A stretch of 64,000 nt of DNA, from positions 2,852,001 through 2,916,000 of the forward strand of contig OY725491.1 in NCBI GenBank assembly GCA_963281255.1, written 5' to 3'. Of the stretch, positions 33,904-46,271 are shown piece after piece; position 1 is the stretch's first letter; every line of letters begins with the position of its first letter. Below the pieces are notes generated by a model that saw nothing but the letters and a program-made list of their open reading frames with translations, did not search any database and was not told where the DNA came from. The position numbers and the translations under genes were made by a program. Source of the DNA: Aphrocallistes beatrix. Lineage: Eukaryota; Porifera; Hexactinellida; Sceptrulophora; Aphrocallistidae.

Positions 33904-34750
33904 CAAGCGCGCTTCGCTTGCTTCTGCGCGGCAGGCGGATACTTCGTATCCACATGAGGCGCTATTTGGGCTATTATGTTCCACTAATTAATAGTTGCAT
34001 ATTGGCGCTAATTTCAAAGGAATTCGCTGAAAAGTGGAAATAATTGAAAATCAGAAAATCTTTAACATGGACCCTCGAAAGCACAATATTCGAAATCTAT
34101 GCTAGAGAAAACCCCATCTGAACCGTTGAAAGCTATTCTCTAGCTTAATTTTTTTGAACAAAAAAATTATCGTGGACCGTCAAAAACTGAACATTTGAAA
34201 TCTACACACTGGAAACCTCTATATAACCCGTTGAAACCAAGCTAGATTAATTTTGAAATTTGTTTACTGTATGAACCTATTGCAAACAAAACGAACAAAA
34301 ATTTATCATAAACCTTGGAATATTCAATATTCGAGATCTACACACCTTCGAAAACCCTTTATGATTCGTTGACACTCTCTCCCATCTTTTTGTAGATTCT
34401 CCAAAGGTGTCAAAATATAGTACTACATTTATTATTGTCGTATACTTGCTATTCATTTGAAACGTTCGTATTTCAATAGACAACAACCATTGTATCCTTT
34501 TTGTATTATAGACATAGTCTCGACTCGACTACCACATTTGAATGTACAACCAGTGAATATCTATTTGTCTCGTCATATATAGTTTTAAATAATTTGTCGC
34601 CTTTATTAAGGGACGTGTAAAAATTTTCATTAGCCTCTCGAACTCTTTTGTAGATGTATAATTTGACACCTACATTTCAAGTTTCTAGTACCTGCCAATT
34701 CTTCTATTAATTCCAACAAACAAAAAATCATTGAGTTATATAAATTAAGA
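33904..34750 (-). mobile_element. H2 Helitron-like element
   Basis: On the minus strand it starts TCTTAATTTATATAACTC at 34750 after A and ends ...GAAGCGCGCTTG at 33904 before T. The body shows CACCCTTGG/CACACC..GGAAACC and CCGTTGAAA blocks typical of H2. The hairpin module is at 33904-33965. Confidence 0.6.
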
Positions 34751-34840
34751 TCTGAAACATCATTTAGGAATACATACAATCTGTTTCATAATTATTGGCA
34801 CTCAATGAAATTTTATATTCTAGATTGTATAACTTGTACA

Positions 34841-34996
34841 TGGCCTGCGCCATGTTTTATCAGCAGTGGGTGTCCTAAGAGGGATTTCTCTGAAAGTGGG
34901 TGACCATTTACGGAGGGATATATACTGTACAATATGATAAAACAGGACGCAGTGGGTGTCTGGACACCCAGGACACCTCCGGTGGCGCCGGCCCTG
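34841..34996. mobile_element. Short hAT-type MITE
   Basis: Tips TGGCCTGCGCCA (left) and TGGCGCCGGCCCTG (right; inward CAGGGCCGGCGCCA), a typical hAT terminus. Internal TGGGTGTCC repeats are mirrored. Imperfect 8-bp flanks ttgtacat and ttgtaaag. Confidence 0.6.
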
Positions 34997-35001
34997 TTGT
35001 A

Positions 35002-35351
35002 AAGTGTGTCCGAACATTATTGACACTAAGCTTAAACTTAATGTAGTATCAAACTAGTAATTGGAAATAGTATTATAATTTCAAGAACTTTTATGTATTT
35101 ATGTATTTTCCTACTATACTATATACATCGTTTTACTCACACTATCATATAACTAAAAACAGACAAAGAATGAGTTTGTATTCCAGAAAAGATGCTGTGT
35201 AATCACATGGTATGATAGTGTGACTCAAAACAATGTAGATATAGGAAGAAAATACATAAATAAAGTTATCCAGAAATTATAATATTCTTTCTATGTACAA
35301 TTTTGATGCTACATTAAGTTAAAGTTTAGTGTCAATAATTTCCGGACACTA
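35002..35351. mobile_element. Tc1-type MITE with long inverted arms
   Basis: About 350 bp, TA on both sides. The arms begin (A)GTGTCCGRAMATTATTGACAC and pair for most of their length (ACTTAATGTAGYATCAAA, CTATACATC, CACTATCATA). The tip is that of many Tc1-like elements. No ORF. Confidence 0.75.
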
Positions 35352-35560
35352 TATTATCACATCAATCAAAGTTTCTACTATTTTAGTTAACTATGATAAT
35401 AATAAATGACTTTATATCTTGATAATCTATTAAACTATGGTAATCATTATAAAAAAATTGTCTCAGCTTTTTTCCTCAAATTTTTTTCTTGCGAAAACCG
35501 AACTCAACTTCACCCATCTTAGCCTAGTCATTTTGATCATACATATACATAGCATTCGGA

Positions 35561-36275
35561 ATGAGTCAATATGATGCAAGAGTCAAGATTAAAAAATTAA
35601 TTGATGCACAGAAATATTTCGAAGAACTGGATGTCCTAAAAGAGCAAATTTCGTATTAAGAAGAAAATCCATTAAGCATAAGAAAGGTTCAGGATCGCCA
35701 AATATAAACAGTTTCTTTTAAACAATCACTCATCAGAACTCTTAAAACCTTCCCGAAACTGTCTGTAAGTAACTTCGTTCAAATTTAGCTTACAAATACC
35801 AAGATGCCCTTCTAACTCCACTGTTTTCAGATTTATTCAGAAATTTGGATTCAGTTGTAAAAAAACTGTCACAGTTACATTTCTTACTAGTACTCGTAAA
35901 TAGCGAAAAGAAGAGTTGCTTGGTGTAAAGAACCAAAGTGAAAGAGGAGGAATTTCGGTTTGGCTAAATCCGTCTGCGGTTGTGGACTAAAGGCGATTAA
36001 AATCCAATTTCACAGATATCCCGTCATGTCCCGAAACTTCACATTTTAGGTGGTATTTCAGCTACTAATTATTTTCAACTGTACTAAAGGTTTTCAAACA
36101 GAATTTTAATTCACATTTATATATCGAAACACTAAATGCATGTTTGCTTGAATCAGCTCACGTTTTGTATCCAGAAGGATGGATACTGCAAGAGGACAAC
36201 TCTCCAATATACTCATCCAAAGTCATTAAAGCTTGGAAAGATAGTGAAAATTTGAAAGTTTTGCCTTAAACCATC
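35561..36275 (+). pseudogene. Tc1-like transposase remnant
   Basis: Opens MSQYDARVKIKKLIDAQKYF (HTH region) with a stop after about 32 codons. The second catalytic block is still legible as GWILQEDNSPIYSSKVIKAW, where Tc1 transposases have QxDNDPKHTSK. The DPNPIE region is not recognisable. No TIR pair was assigned, though the MITE just upstream shares a Tc1 tip. Confidence 0.55.
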
Positions 36276-36770
36276 TATCAGCTTAAAACCAAAATCATGG
36301 TTGAGATATATATAGTAGCCACATAATTACTAATGAGTCTATTAAATTGTCATTAATCTTACTCATATGCATATAGACAAATTTATCTAATTCTATAAAT
36401 TGCAAAACATCTTGAATAACTTTGTGTCTAAAATAACCCAAAACTGTGATCACGTACCCTCTCCACTATAAATTTCAGAATCAATGTTAATAGTTTGATA
36501 TCTATCTTTAGTTCGTTTATACATCAACTTCAGATGCAGCGGAGGAGTAAACAATTATTATATTATCATAATGAATCATTCTAAATATAGTCCCAGACCA
36601 ACTCATTTGGGAATAAACTAGTTGAAATCTTTTTCATATTCACTTGATCAGAGCTTCATTAATTATGGCTGAATTAACTAATGATATTCGTGGTTCAAGG
36701 GGCAATGAATATAGAATCAAACCTACTGGAATCTTTTTTTTCAATAGAAAGCCTGCTTGTGTACAGTCTA
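36276..36770. other. No recognisable feature
   Basis: Spacer ending in the TA (36769-36770) used by the next Tc1 element. Confidence 0.4.
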
Positions 36771-38081
36771 CAGTGTGTCAAGATGAAATTGGGAATTTAT
36801 ACAGCATTGTCTAATCGTGTAGTTACATAACCAAATAATATACTAATCAGGTTTATTGTTTCATCTAATAATTGTTAATGTATTATTCTAGTAATTAATC
36901 TTGTTACCCTTACAATTTTTACTAAACGCATCCGATTTGGCATCGACTGTCAATATGGTGCTAAAAATTCCGTTTCTATAGAATTCCACACATTGTTAAG
37001 CTCTACTTACAGGTCCACAAGAGTTTTTGGTGCGGCCAAATCGATTTTTCCTTTAATCTAGGCCCATATATATTCGATTGGGTTCAGATCTGGACTACAA
37101 GCAGGCCATTCCATTCGTGTTATGCCTTTCATTTCCCTGAATTCCTTGGCGACCTTTGATGTGTGTTTGGGGTCATTGTCTTTTTGAGAGACCCTCCCGT
37201 CTGGATACAACATATTCGCATGTGTAACTAGGCATTCGTCTAATATGTTCGAATACATGATTCCAGCAAGATTGTCTCTGAAAATTTTCAGTGGGAATGT
37301 CCCTCTAGCTGAAAATGCACCCCAAACATGTAGTTTAGGTGAATGTTTCGAGCTTGGTTTGACTGCAATTTCATCCTTCTTGCACCGAAGACAGAGCCTA
37401 CCACCTGCCAGCCAGATAGACATTTCATCCCTAAAAACGACTCTTCCTCAGTCAGTATTTCTGTTCTGCTTTGCTCAGGAGACACAAGCAGCTTTGTGAA
37501 CATGGAATTTTTTTAGTATCCTTGCGGACTAAGCCACATTTCTTCAATTCGTGGCGAATTGTCTCATGGTATAACGTTTTTTGGCTTGTTGTGTTAAATT
37601 TTTGCATAATTTTAGCTGTTTACCTGAACCTTCTTTCCTTTCGATTGAGGCAGCCGACTTCAGTTTTGCAACAGCTCGATAAATTGTACTTTTAGCAATT
37701 CCCGTTCGCTTCGCAATCTCTACTCCACAAGTAATATTGGAGTTGAATAGCGTTTCTATTATTTTCCTCTTATCCAGTTCATTCATTTCATGCACTAATA
37801 GTATTTGATATTTTATCGTATGAAATTTACACTCAAATTTGAAAATGTGGTCAAATAGTAAATTTTGATGTCTACTATATGATTACTATATGATTACGTC
37901 AATTGAAGTAGCCGAGTTACACGGTTCGTCATCCTATTATAAACCCCAACACTTTAAAATACTAATTTATGATTTCATGAGAAGTATCATTCAGTAGGAC
38001 TAATAATCCTAGCTAAAATAGGCATGTTTAGCTAGAAATTCGCAAAAATCTAAGAATTCCCAATTTCATCTTGACACATTG
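36771..38081 (-). mobile_element. Tc1-like transposon with dead transposase
   Basis: 1311 bp between TA (36769-36770) and TA (38082-38083). TIRs of about 27 bp read CARTGTGTCAAGATGAAATT with one mismatch. The sequence is distinct from the intact element at 28186. Confidence 0.9.
37058..37795 (-). pseudogene. Tc1-like transposase, frameshifted
   Basis: N-terminal HTH in one frame (MNELDKRKIIETLFNSNITC, AKRTGIAKSTIYRAVAKL), then stops around 37500. The catalytic part follows in another frame: FRDEMSIWLAGGR (first Asp), KDNDPKHTSKVAKEF (second Asp) and WPACSPDLNPIEYIWA (Glu). The catalytic triad survives but the central second DNA-binding region is disrupted by frameshifts. The protein would have been about 330 residues. 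Minus strand, inside the TIRs at 36771-38081. Confidence 0.85.
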
Positions 38082-38289
38082 TATATACAAGTTTTTCTTC
38101 CTCCATTTCAGGTATAGCTTACGCCTTTGAAAATTTGTCTGTTTGACCGTAGTATAATTTTTTGATCACTAGCCCCATTTGGAGTTAGCTCAAGCAAAAT
38201 TTTAACTATTTGATCGGAAAACCAGGTGTATGAATACTAATGTAAGGAGGGCACTGTCAATATTTTAAAACTTAAAAAGCTCCTAATCG

Positions 38290-38385
38290 AAAAGGAAGTG
38301 TGCTTCCACAATTCCTGAGATAAATCAAAATGAATTTATTGTGACATTATCCCAGGAATGTGAAAGCACAGTACCTGCCCATTTG
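38290..38385. repeat. Small foldback MITE
   Basis: TGCTTCCACAATTCCTGAGAT pairs with ATCCCAGGAATGTGAAAGCA across a short spacer; related to 22100-22165. Confidence 0.55.
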
Positions 38386-38399
38386 TGATGCTTTTTTCC

Positions 38400-38960
38400 A
38401 CATTCAATTAAAATGCCGGTGTCTTTTTGCACTAGCTCGGATACTTCTGACCTCGGACAATTGTCAAATCATCACGGAATTATGACGTCATTGTCACCTT
38501 TATAATTCCAATTTTCAGTTATTTAGTATAACCCCAATATAAAACATAGAAAGCTGAAATTTTGATTGCAGGTGTATATTAATATTGCCCATATGAGAGC
38601 ATGATCACTCCAAATTTGATAAGTCATCATTGTCACTTTTTTATAATTTTTTCGAACATAACTCCATCGATATAGATTTATAATGCCGAATAGTAGTACT
38701 TTAAACATTTGTATATTTATATTCTTCACTTCGTCACATACTCACTCTTCAATAATGATAACTCATCATTTTATTATTACGTCATTAATACGCATCAAAT
38801 ATTCAAATGTGACATAATGGTTTATTATATCAAAAATAATTTTGTTTTAGATTCCAAATATTGTTCAGGCGTGCATAAATAGGATTAGGGCCAAGTGCGT
38901 CTCTTGCGAACACAGAGTGTTCGCTAGCTGCGCTGCGCTACCAAGCGAAGCACGCTCTAT
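38400..38960 (+). mobile_element. Decayed H1 Helitron-like element
   Basis: H1 body marks ATCACGGAATTATGACGTCA and GAAAGCTGAAATTTTGATTG, and a mutated hairpin module at 38890-38958 (GCGAACACAGAGTGTTCGC, AAGCGAAGCACGCTCT). The 5' end is not recognisable. Confidence 0.5.
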
Positions 38961-40210
38961 TAATAATTTAAAAACACATTTTAATGTAGGGATTTCGAAT
39001 CTGATTATTGCACTTAGGAAGTAATAATGGTAATATTTTCTATGTTAATGCCACACACATATATGTATATATATTCACACTCCTTCAAAAATCAATGAAA
39101 TTTCTCATCTTAGCTTAGAAATGTGTTGCAAATATAGGATATTTCATAGGACAAACTCGAGCTTTGCACGATAATATTTCTATTTTTAATGTTCCATTGT
39201 AATACTTTCATTATATTTACTGTGAATTTGGTATACTTATGGATGTTTCCTGGAGCTATAATCCTGATGGTTGACCCACATTTGGGTATCAATTCCTCCC
39301 TATTTTAATATATTTGTACCTCTATTTTCTAATGCTTGTCATTACGATTTCAACAAATTAAGGCAACTCAACTATATTTACTACATTTTTTAACACAACA
39401 TTTGAATTTCTTAGCTTCCTTTATATTATATAAAGAAACCTTTGCTTGCTTCACTGTGCTACTGGCAAAAAACAGTTTTCTCTAAGAGTTTCAAGGTTCT
39501 CCTCAGGAAATTGTTGAATGATTTCGGCTACTGTTATCCATAGTTCATAGTTCTTGTTTCATCTGGTATCCCTTCGAATTCAAGGGGATACAGACAATTC
39601 GTAACATTCTTGTAGTCGTGTATACGATTGAATCTAAGTTCCTAGATAATTCTAAATCTACATTTATCTATGCAAATCATCCAGGGCTAGTTATTTAATG
39701 AAACATTTGAATTCTTTTGATTTTATTCTGACCTCAAACCACACCTATTTCAAATTTCAATTTCAAGTATCGTATCTAAGCAAATCAATCATACTGCTGC
39801 AAGATAACTTATTTGATGAAATTGAATTTCTGTGATATTATCATTGCCCGCAAACCACACAAATGAAGTATTCATATTGGTGAATAGTTTGCACATATAT
39901 TTTAAATAGGATAAAATCTCGTCTTTGGTTTATTTTAGTTTAATTTAGTTTAGTTTAGTTTTAGTTATAGTTTAGTTAGGACATAATAATAGTTAGACAT
40001 GTATTTAGATAGGTAGGTAAAACGATTGATTCATCATTAATATTGGATCAAGTGAGTTTTTATTTATTTGATGTTTTTGATACTTATATTTTCCTTACAT
40101 ATGCCTGTATATATCACATGTTCTTTCAAACGTCCCCTTCGATAGGAACCTGGTCCCCCCCAGCCCCCGCTTCCTGCTGACTCAGGGCCGCATCGAGGAG
40201 GCCAAGATTT
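38961..40210. other. Gene-free AT-rich region
   Basis: TAGTTTAGTTT low complexity at 39935-39980. 40135-40200 is GC-rich and contains CAGGGCCGCATCGAGGAGG, a possible hAT-like tip abutting the truncated end of the Helitron. No coding motif. Confidence 0.4.
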
Positions 40211-41372
40211 TTCCAATATACGATATTATGTATACAACGCACGCATATGGATCTAGTATATACTGGAGATCCATGTTAGCCTTCCACAAATTCAATATTG
40301 TCTCATTATATGCATTGATTCTGAGTTCATTAACATTTCGTTTTAGAAATACGGTTGCTTTATTAATCGAAGCTCTCAGGGCTTACAGGTACTCGTTCTC
40401 AGTGAGTCCTAACTTTGCTTGAAATTGATCGAATGTTTTAATATCTATGTTATCTTTCTGATCGATTTCATCAATAAACTGATATATTTTTTAGCAACCT
40501 GCTTATGCAAAGTATTTTGCTTTTTTTCCTCAACTGTCGCTGTTTGATCATTTAATTCATATGGTTCAAGTATTCTAGTTGATGACATAGGAGGATATGG
40601 AATACCGAACCTACAATGCCTAATACCCTTTTTCTTATAACACGTATGTGTATGTTTATGTTGTTGCAATTGAATATCACTTTCATTAAGGACACTTTCA
40701 CTGCTTGGTAATTTACATGTAATCGTATTATCGATAAATTTTACAATTTCATCAACTGAAGCAATTTGGTATTTGGGAGAATTTTGAATCCAGAGTAATG
40801 AGTGAACATGTGGAGACCCTCTATGTTGGAATTCTATTCTCAACTAATAATCAGATAAGATACCAAGAGGGCTAACCTTTGATTTGAGAACTTTGAAGAA
40901 TTCCTTTGATCTGTGGTTAAAATACCTAGCACAAGTTACTGGGTCTCTTCTTATAAGATCGGCTCTTTCTCCCCACTGGAATTCTAATATTTCTTCATAT
41001 GAGGGTTTTACTCCATCCAGGATTTCTTTTAGAATTTGAAGCAATTCAGGCCACTTGGTTTCAGCTGCTGATAGAGTAAGAAAGAATGTGGGGCAGCCTA
41101 ACTGACGCATCATACCCATCAATTCCTTCTGCTTCTGTTGCCAGAAGGCAGGGGTAGAGCGTATTCTTTTCAGAAATCTGAAAGCCTCGTCATTTTCAAT
41201 AATCTTTTCTAGATTATCATCGTCCAATACAGCTGAGACAGTAGGGGATCTCCTAGTTCCCGATTTAGTCTGCCTCATGCATATGTTAATAGCATTATTA
41301 ATGCTAGCTGTTTCTACGAGCTTGTATTTGAAAAAGAGCAGTGGTATATTAGTACCACATCGCCGATCATAT

Positions 41373-41456
41373 CTAAAATAGAAAGATAGATTTATGTACA
41401 TAATAATTCACGTATTAAACAATGATTATAATTATATGCAATTAAAATTTACTTAC
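41373..41456 (-). other. 84-bp GT-AG intron in the Helitron gene
   Basis: Donor ATGAG|gtaagt at 41457/41456 and acceptor tattttag|AT at 41373/41372. Joining keeps the frame (SDIMR to YDRRC). The fragment at 1-690 stops at the same donor position. Confidence 0.8.
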
Positions 41457-41711
41457 CTCATTATATCTGACTTAGCTCTTTTTGAGACTGAAATATCATC
41501 TGGAATGTGTCTCTTTTCTCCACCAAATGCACAGGGATAAGCTAGCTCCTCAACATGTTTATCTAGTGTCAGTAATAAGGGCCTCTTTCCCTCGCCTGGA
41601 GCCAATTTTAACAATACATTATCAGTAATTCCCTCCTCCTTAAATAGCTCTCTTGATAATAGATACTGGGCAGCACTTAATACTAGCTTAGGTCTGACCG
41701 TTTCATATATA

Positions 41712-42206
41712 CAAGCGCGCTTCGCTTGCTTGCGCTGCGCGGCTGGCGGACACTTCGTGTCCACCGGAGGCTCCCTTCGGTCGCCTGGAGGTGACATTGG
41801 TTAAGTATAAGGGAGATATCATCTCTAAATATGTCAATCTTAGTTTTAAAATCGATGTCACTCGAAAAATATCAAATTTGTCAATTTTTAAAATTTTTGA
41901 TGAGTAATGATGACGTCATAACAGAGTGATGAGTCATCATATTTGGATGAGAGTTGTATCATATGTGAGATATGTTAGTATACAGATTCTATTAAAATTT
42001 CAGCCTTCTATCTCCTATAATGGCTGAGTTATGCCCGAATAACTGTGTTGCTTAACTTTTAAAAATGTTACAATGACGTCATAATTCCATGATGAGTCGA
42101 CATTTTGCTCTGAACTCAGAACTTACTGGAGCCATAGCCAAAATACTCCCATATGCCAAAAATTAGCTTTCTATGACCGGCAGTTTCTTCAATCAATTCG
42201 TTACAG

Positions 42207-42241
<35 letters not shown>

Positions 42242-42265
42242 TTAATCGAGTTTTAATAGTAAGGA
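41712..42265 (-). mobile_element. H1 Helitron-like element nested in the Helitron gene
   Basis: 554 bp. On the minus strand it begins TCCTTACTATTAAAACTCGA after A, then a TA microsatellite and CTGTAACGAATTGATTG, and ends ...GAAGCGCGCTTG before T. The Helitron coding blocks on the two sides (QLFRK.. and ETVRPKLVL) join once the element is ignored, with no duplicated bases. That is the expected mark of Helitron insertion between A and T. About the same length as the copy at 57480-58041. Confidence 0.8.
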
Positions 42266-42539
42266 TAAGGTCGCTTATATGACATTTGCGAAATAATTGC
42301 AATTGAATGGTTTGACTTTGATCAAATGTTCGAGGCAACTGATTCACTGTATGATCTACATCAATAGGAACATTTACTATCATTCCGTGCAACCCATGTT
42401 GTCTTTCTCTACCCAGTGAGCGGATGTTCATAAATTCATGACGGGGTGAGACTAACCTTTGTTCAACAGTACTCAAATTAAGTAGTACAGGAGGAATAAC
42501 GGAATTGTAAGCCACGACAGAGAGCAATCTTGCGAGTTT

Positions 42540-43140
42540 TTCCAGCTTTAATATTCAAGTTACAATTTTTGCAGATATATTCTATCGCTATTGATTTAGA
42601 TGAAAATGCCTAAAGAGTATAGAAATATAAAACACACGGTCAAGAAGGAATAACACAAAATAAAAATATTTCAAACCCAAAAAAAACATTCAATTTCTTC
42701 AAAGGGCTGTTTTGAAAAAATGTCCCCACCCCCTCCTGAATTGTTGGTTTTTTCATCAAGACAAAGAGCAGAAATGTATTAGTATAAAGATTTGCATTAG
42801 TTATTTACATCAAAATAATGATTAAGATGATTAACTAGGTTTATTAAGATATTTAAGCTGATATTCATCATTTAAAAGCCCGTTCCACGTTACATACTTT
42901 AACATCCATAATATTTCAAGATGTATTTCAATCTTGATTTTTTTCATGATGTATATTCTTAAAATCAATTAATAATAAAAAACGATAAAACACTAGAAAT
43001 TTCTCATTAATGTCAAGAAGAAAAATTATATGTAAACTCTAAGTATGATTAAGATTTTAAAGTATAAAAGTATATAATTACAAGTAATACCTGAATGATA
43101 TCTTCATAACAACAGCCGTGGGAGGACATTTTTTCACGAT
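42540..43140 (-). other. Intron or decayed linker of the Helitron gene
   Basis: After a possible exon end ATTCAG|gtatta (~43091) the sequence is AT-rich and non-coding until ICKNCNLNIK near 42560. Probably an intron of roughly 0.5 kb. Confidence 0.4.
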
Positions 43141-43264
43141 TTAAGGTAAGAACTGTTTTCTAAAATAAAGATTGCCACAAAAACTGCATACGCAAGTTGG
43201 GCCCAAAGTGATTTGGTGAAGATAATTCGTGTAAACAATATCTGGATTTAATTTGGAATCTTCT

Positions 43265-43600
43265 CTCTGTCTTTGAAGTTTATCCTTCCGAGCGAGATTC
43301 TCATTCAATTTGAATTGATTATCTTTTCTCTCTTCATGATGTCTGGACCTGCGAGAGAGATTTTCATTCAATTTGAATTGATCATCTTTTCTCTCTTCAT
43401 GATGTCTGGCCCTGCGAGAGAGATTTTCATTCAATTTGAATTGATCATCTTTTCTCTCTTCATGATGTCTGGCCTTGCGAGAGAGATTTTCATTCAATTT
43501 GAATTGATCATCTTTTCTCTCTTCATGATGTCCGGCCCTGCGAGAGAGATTTTCATTCAATTTGAATTGATCTTTCTTTCTCTCTTCATGATGTCTCATT
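43265..43600 (-). repeat. 63-bp in-frame tandem repeat, five to six units
   Basis: Encodes HHEERKDDQFKLNENLSRRA about five times with few changes, flanked by a diverged unit. The units are nearly identical in DNA, more than coding constraint alone would explain, so the array seems recently homogenised. Confidence 0.9.
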
Positions 43601-44113
43601 CTTCTCTCAAAATTTTCAAGGGTACGTGTATGTGGATCCTTTCTCTCATTTTTGAGTCTAATTGATCTTGTAGCATTTTCAGATGAGCGGTACTCCTCAT
43701 CTGTTCTCAGTCTTTTGAGAGCATTCCTTTGTGTGGCAAGCTTGTTTCGATATCCTTTGCGTTTTCGTGATTTTCTAGCAACACTAGCGCGTGAAATTAT
43801 ATCTGAATACCCATCTGATTGTGAGTTAATATTGGACATCGCCAGTGATGATGCTACAACAGATTCCTGAGAACCCACTGAATCTATTGATAGATTATGT
43901 GATCTACTAGTTGTATTAACTGAACTATAATATGATGGTGGATTTAGAGATTCATCTTGAGAAGATTGTTTAGATCTTATCATCGGTGAGGTGGGTGCAG
44001 ACCAGACCAGTCGTTGAACATGTGCTATTGTTGAGTGTGTAGATTGAGGAGAAGGGGGGGCAGAATGAATACCGAAAGGTGACTTCATTTGCATTGATTT
44101 GTGCATTAAATTC

Positions 44114-44236
44114 ATGAATTGATAGATCGTAGCATATAACACACACTTTAATTGTTGTTTATTAACAGTCAAATTATAAACTCAAAATAGCTATATTCAA
44201 TTATTTATAGGAAATAGAATCGTGTGAATGTCATTA
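44114..44236 (-). repeat. mariner 3'-end fragment beside the Helitron 5' coding end
   Basis: GATCGTAGCATATAACACAC...CAAAATAGC..GGAAATAGAATCGTGTGAAT matches 55617-55737, the 3' end and downstream flank of the mariner remnant there. The first in-frame ATG of the Helitron N-terminal frame (44172) lies within it; the more likely Helitron starts are Met codons just downstream (MNLMHKSMQMKSPFG). Confidence 0.75.
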
Positions 44237-44239
44237 TAA

Positions 44240-45059
44240 AAGGCTGATAATTGATTGGTTCACATAAACCAATGAATTTCAATCACAAATAGTTCTTTTG
44301 ATTGTATGCATAAGTCAATACTATTTTAGTCCAATGTATTTGCACTATAAAATAATCGAATTTGATTGGCCAGCACATTTTGTCACCTATCTCGAAGAGG
44401 TGTGAACTCGACGAGGTGTGAACACCGAGGTGCACATCTCCTTATCACTTTGCACCTCCTGTAAAAATTTCAAGACGATATCTCTTAAACTCTGGTCAGG
44501 ACACGAATTTCGGACGGCCGGCCGGCCGGAACATCCTCATTTTAGTACTGTGCATCGAACTATACTAATACTATAGGAAGCACACTAAAAATAGAGTGAT
44601 TGTAATATCGCAGTAAAGCAGCAGAATGAGAAATAGTAATGCTCATGAACAATTAGAAACACAACTATATTATAAACATTTTGGCCACGACTTATGAAAC
44701 ACCCTGTGTATACAGAGATTCTGCATTGCAATTCAGTCTAACCGTTAACCTAAAAGCGTTTAAGAGTACTCGATGAGACGTAGATGAAGTCGGGAAAATG
44801 CTACCTATTATTGAGAGAAGCTTCCCCTCAATTACAGACACGTTACGTATCGGCCGAGACATAGCCCTGAAATTGGGAGCATCCATGCTAGATAAGCATG
44901 CGTTTAGTTGAGGACCCTTCACGGCTTACTACAAATTCTGGACTGATATCTACAAAACCTTTGCAAAAAGAGGATTTTGAAAAGACTGGCCAAGAAATAT
45001 CCATGTAACCCATTATTAAATCAATATTAGTACTTTGTAATTTGTAATCTTAAATGTTT
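44240..45059. other. Repeat scraps, no gene
   Basis: 44430-44590 is the third copy of the GGCCGGCCGGCC family. ACACCCTGTGTATA at 44700 resembles a single Tc1/mariner tip. The open frame 44692-44922 has no family likeness. Confidence 0.4.
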
Positions 45060-46262
45060 GTTCACAAGGTATATTTATTTGCAGTTTTGATGGTAAGAAC
45101 GATGTAAAATGAGCTATTAACGAAAAATAAAAACATCCATGGACATTTAATCGTGTGTATACTAATGAATTAGATGTATTCCAACAGATTTTGGTGAAAA
45201 TAGCAAAATTATACTGAAAATTCACAAATTACCTTGAGGCCCCTAACCCCGAATATTTTGAACCAATTAGGGAATGTAAATCATATTCCTAGCAGTACAA
45301 TGTATAATTCATCAGTTTAGAATGAATAAAGAGTAACCAAAAAGTATATTAGGAAGTTAGAGCGAGAGTCTACGACTTTTAGTTTTCAAGTTAGGATTTT
45401 CGAAAAATGCTACGTCATCACGTGATAAAAATTTGAAACTTTGCATTCCATTCCATGCAGTGCATTATTATTTAAGAATCAGATATATACCGTCTTGAAA
45501 AGTATATTAGGAATTGAGAGCTAAGAATTTTAGTGTATATTCCCCGTGATATGGAGGAATCTGTTTTTGGACCATAAATGGGGGGGCTTTGACCGAAATT
45601 TGGAGATAAATGCTTTGAACTTCCAAAATAATCATGTTGGGTGCTTCAAAGTTTCTCTATACATTGCTAGTGACTATTGCATTGTTTTTTGAGTATAATA
45701 GCTACTTTTGGGAACTTATTTCATGACAAGATTCACCATTTTCTAATATATTCAAGGTTATCCATAGAATTTGTATTACAATAAAATCGATGATTAGTCA
45801 AGATATATTTACTTTTTGACAAAGAGATGTTTGAGGAACCTATATATTATCATATATATCCTTTCATTTAAGATGATAATAGATTATATATCTTCAATAG
45901 TTTTTAAGCATTGACATCGAGCATTTTGGGGGCCTGATAGAGTGGTTTGATGTCCGAACTTTACCTACAATATACTATAACTTACGAACTAATGGTCGGA
46001 TCTGAACAAACTTTTTTTTAAAATGTTCAGAATTTTTTTCTATACACAATAGCTAATATCACAACGGCCATTTCCCGAGAATTTTAGAAATGAAGTCTCT
46101 CATAAAGATATTTTTGATTGGATTTCAGGTGCCTCTTTATCTAAATTCATCTGTTTTATAATATTTAAAGTGGCCAAAACCATTTTGAGGTTCGTATAAT
46201 TGAAAAAATATCAGATAAGTTAGAAAATAATTAACTTTCCGATTTTTAGTACGCCTGAGCTT
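45060..46262 (-). mobile_element. TTAA-family element, copy c, both ends lost
   Basis: Inverted relative to copies a, b and d. Begins within the GATGTAAAATGAGCTATTAACG block and extends to the segment of copy b with TACTAAAAATCGGAAAG. Truncated at both ends. Confidence 0.7.
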
Positions 46263-46271
46263 TGGTGCTCA

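Larger units (their letters stand above)
40211..44105 (-). pseudogene. Helitron Rep protein, multi-exon, lacks helicase
   Basis: Minus-strand order: (1) a 343-codon frame with 21-residue repeats and a Cys motif CVCSFCGN; (2) a zinc-like block ICKNCNLNIK; (3) IPPVLLNLSTVEQRLVSPRH to FDQSQTIQLQLFRK (42201-42527); (4) LVLSAAQYLLSRELFKEEG to AYPCAFGGEKRHIPDD; (5) after an 84-bp intron, YDRRCGTNIPLLFF to CPTFFLTLSAAETKWPEL, the Helitron-like N domain; (6) FQHRGSPHVHSLLWI with the HUH pair (first His 40808-40810); (7) LRINAYNETILNLWKANMD and CVVYIISYIG with the YxxxY tyrosines. The protein would nick and join DNA in rolling-circle transposition. The helicase half is absent: the copy stops at about 40211. 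Frameshifts at ~43145, ~42500, ~42280 and ~40450, and a 554-bp insertion, inactivate it. Confidence 0.8.

Noticed and set aside
43273..43665. Plus-strand open frame with FELIIFSLFMMSGPAREIFIQ repeats
   Set aside because: Antisense of the in-frame 63-bp repeats of the Helitron gene, which has the family motifs on the minus strand.
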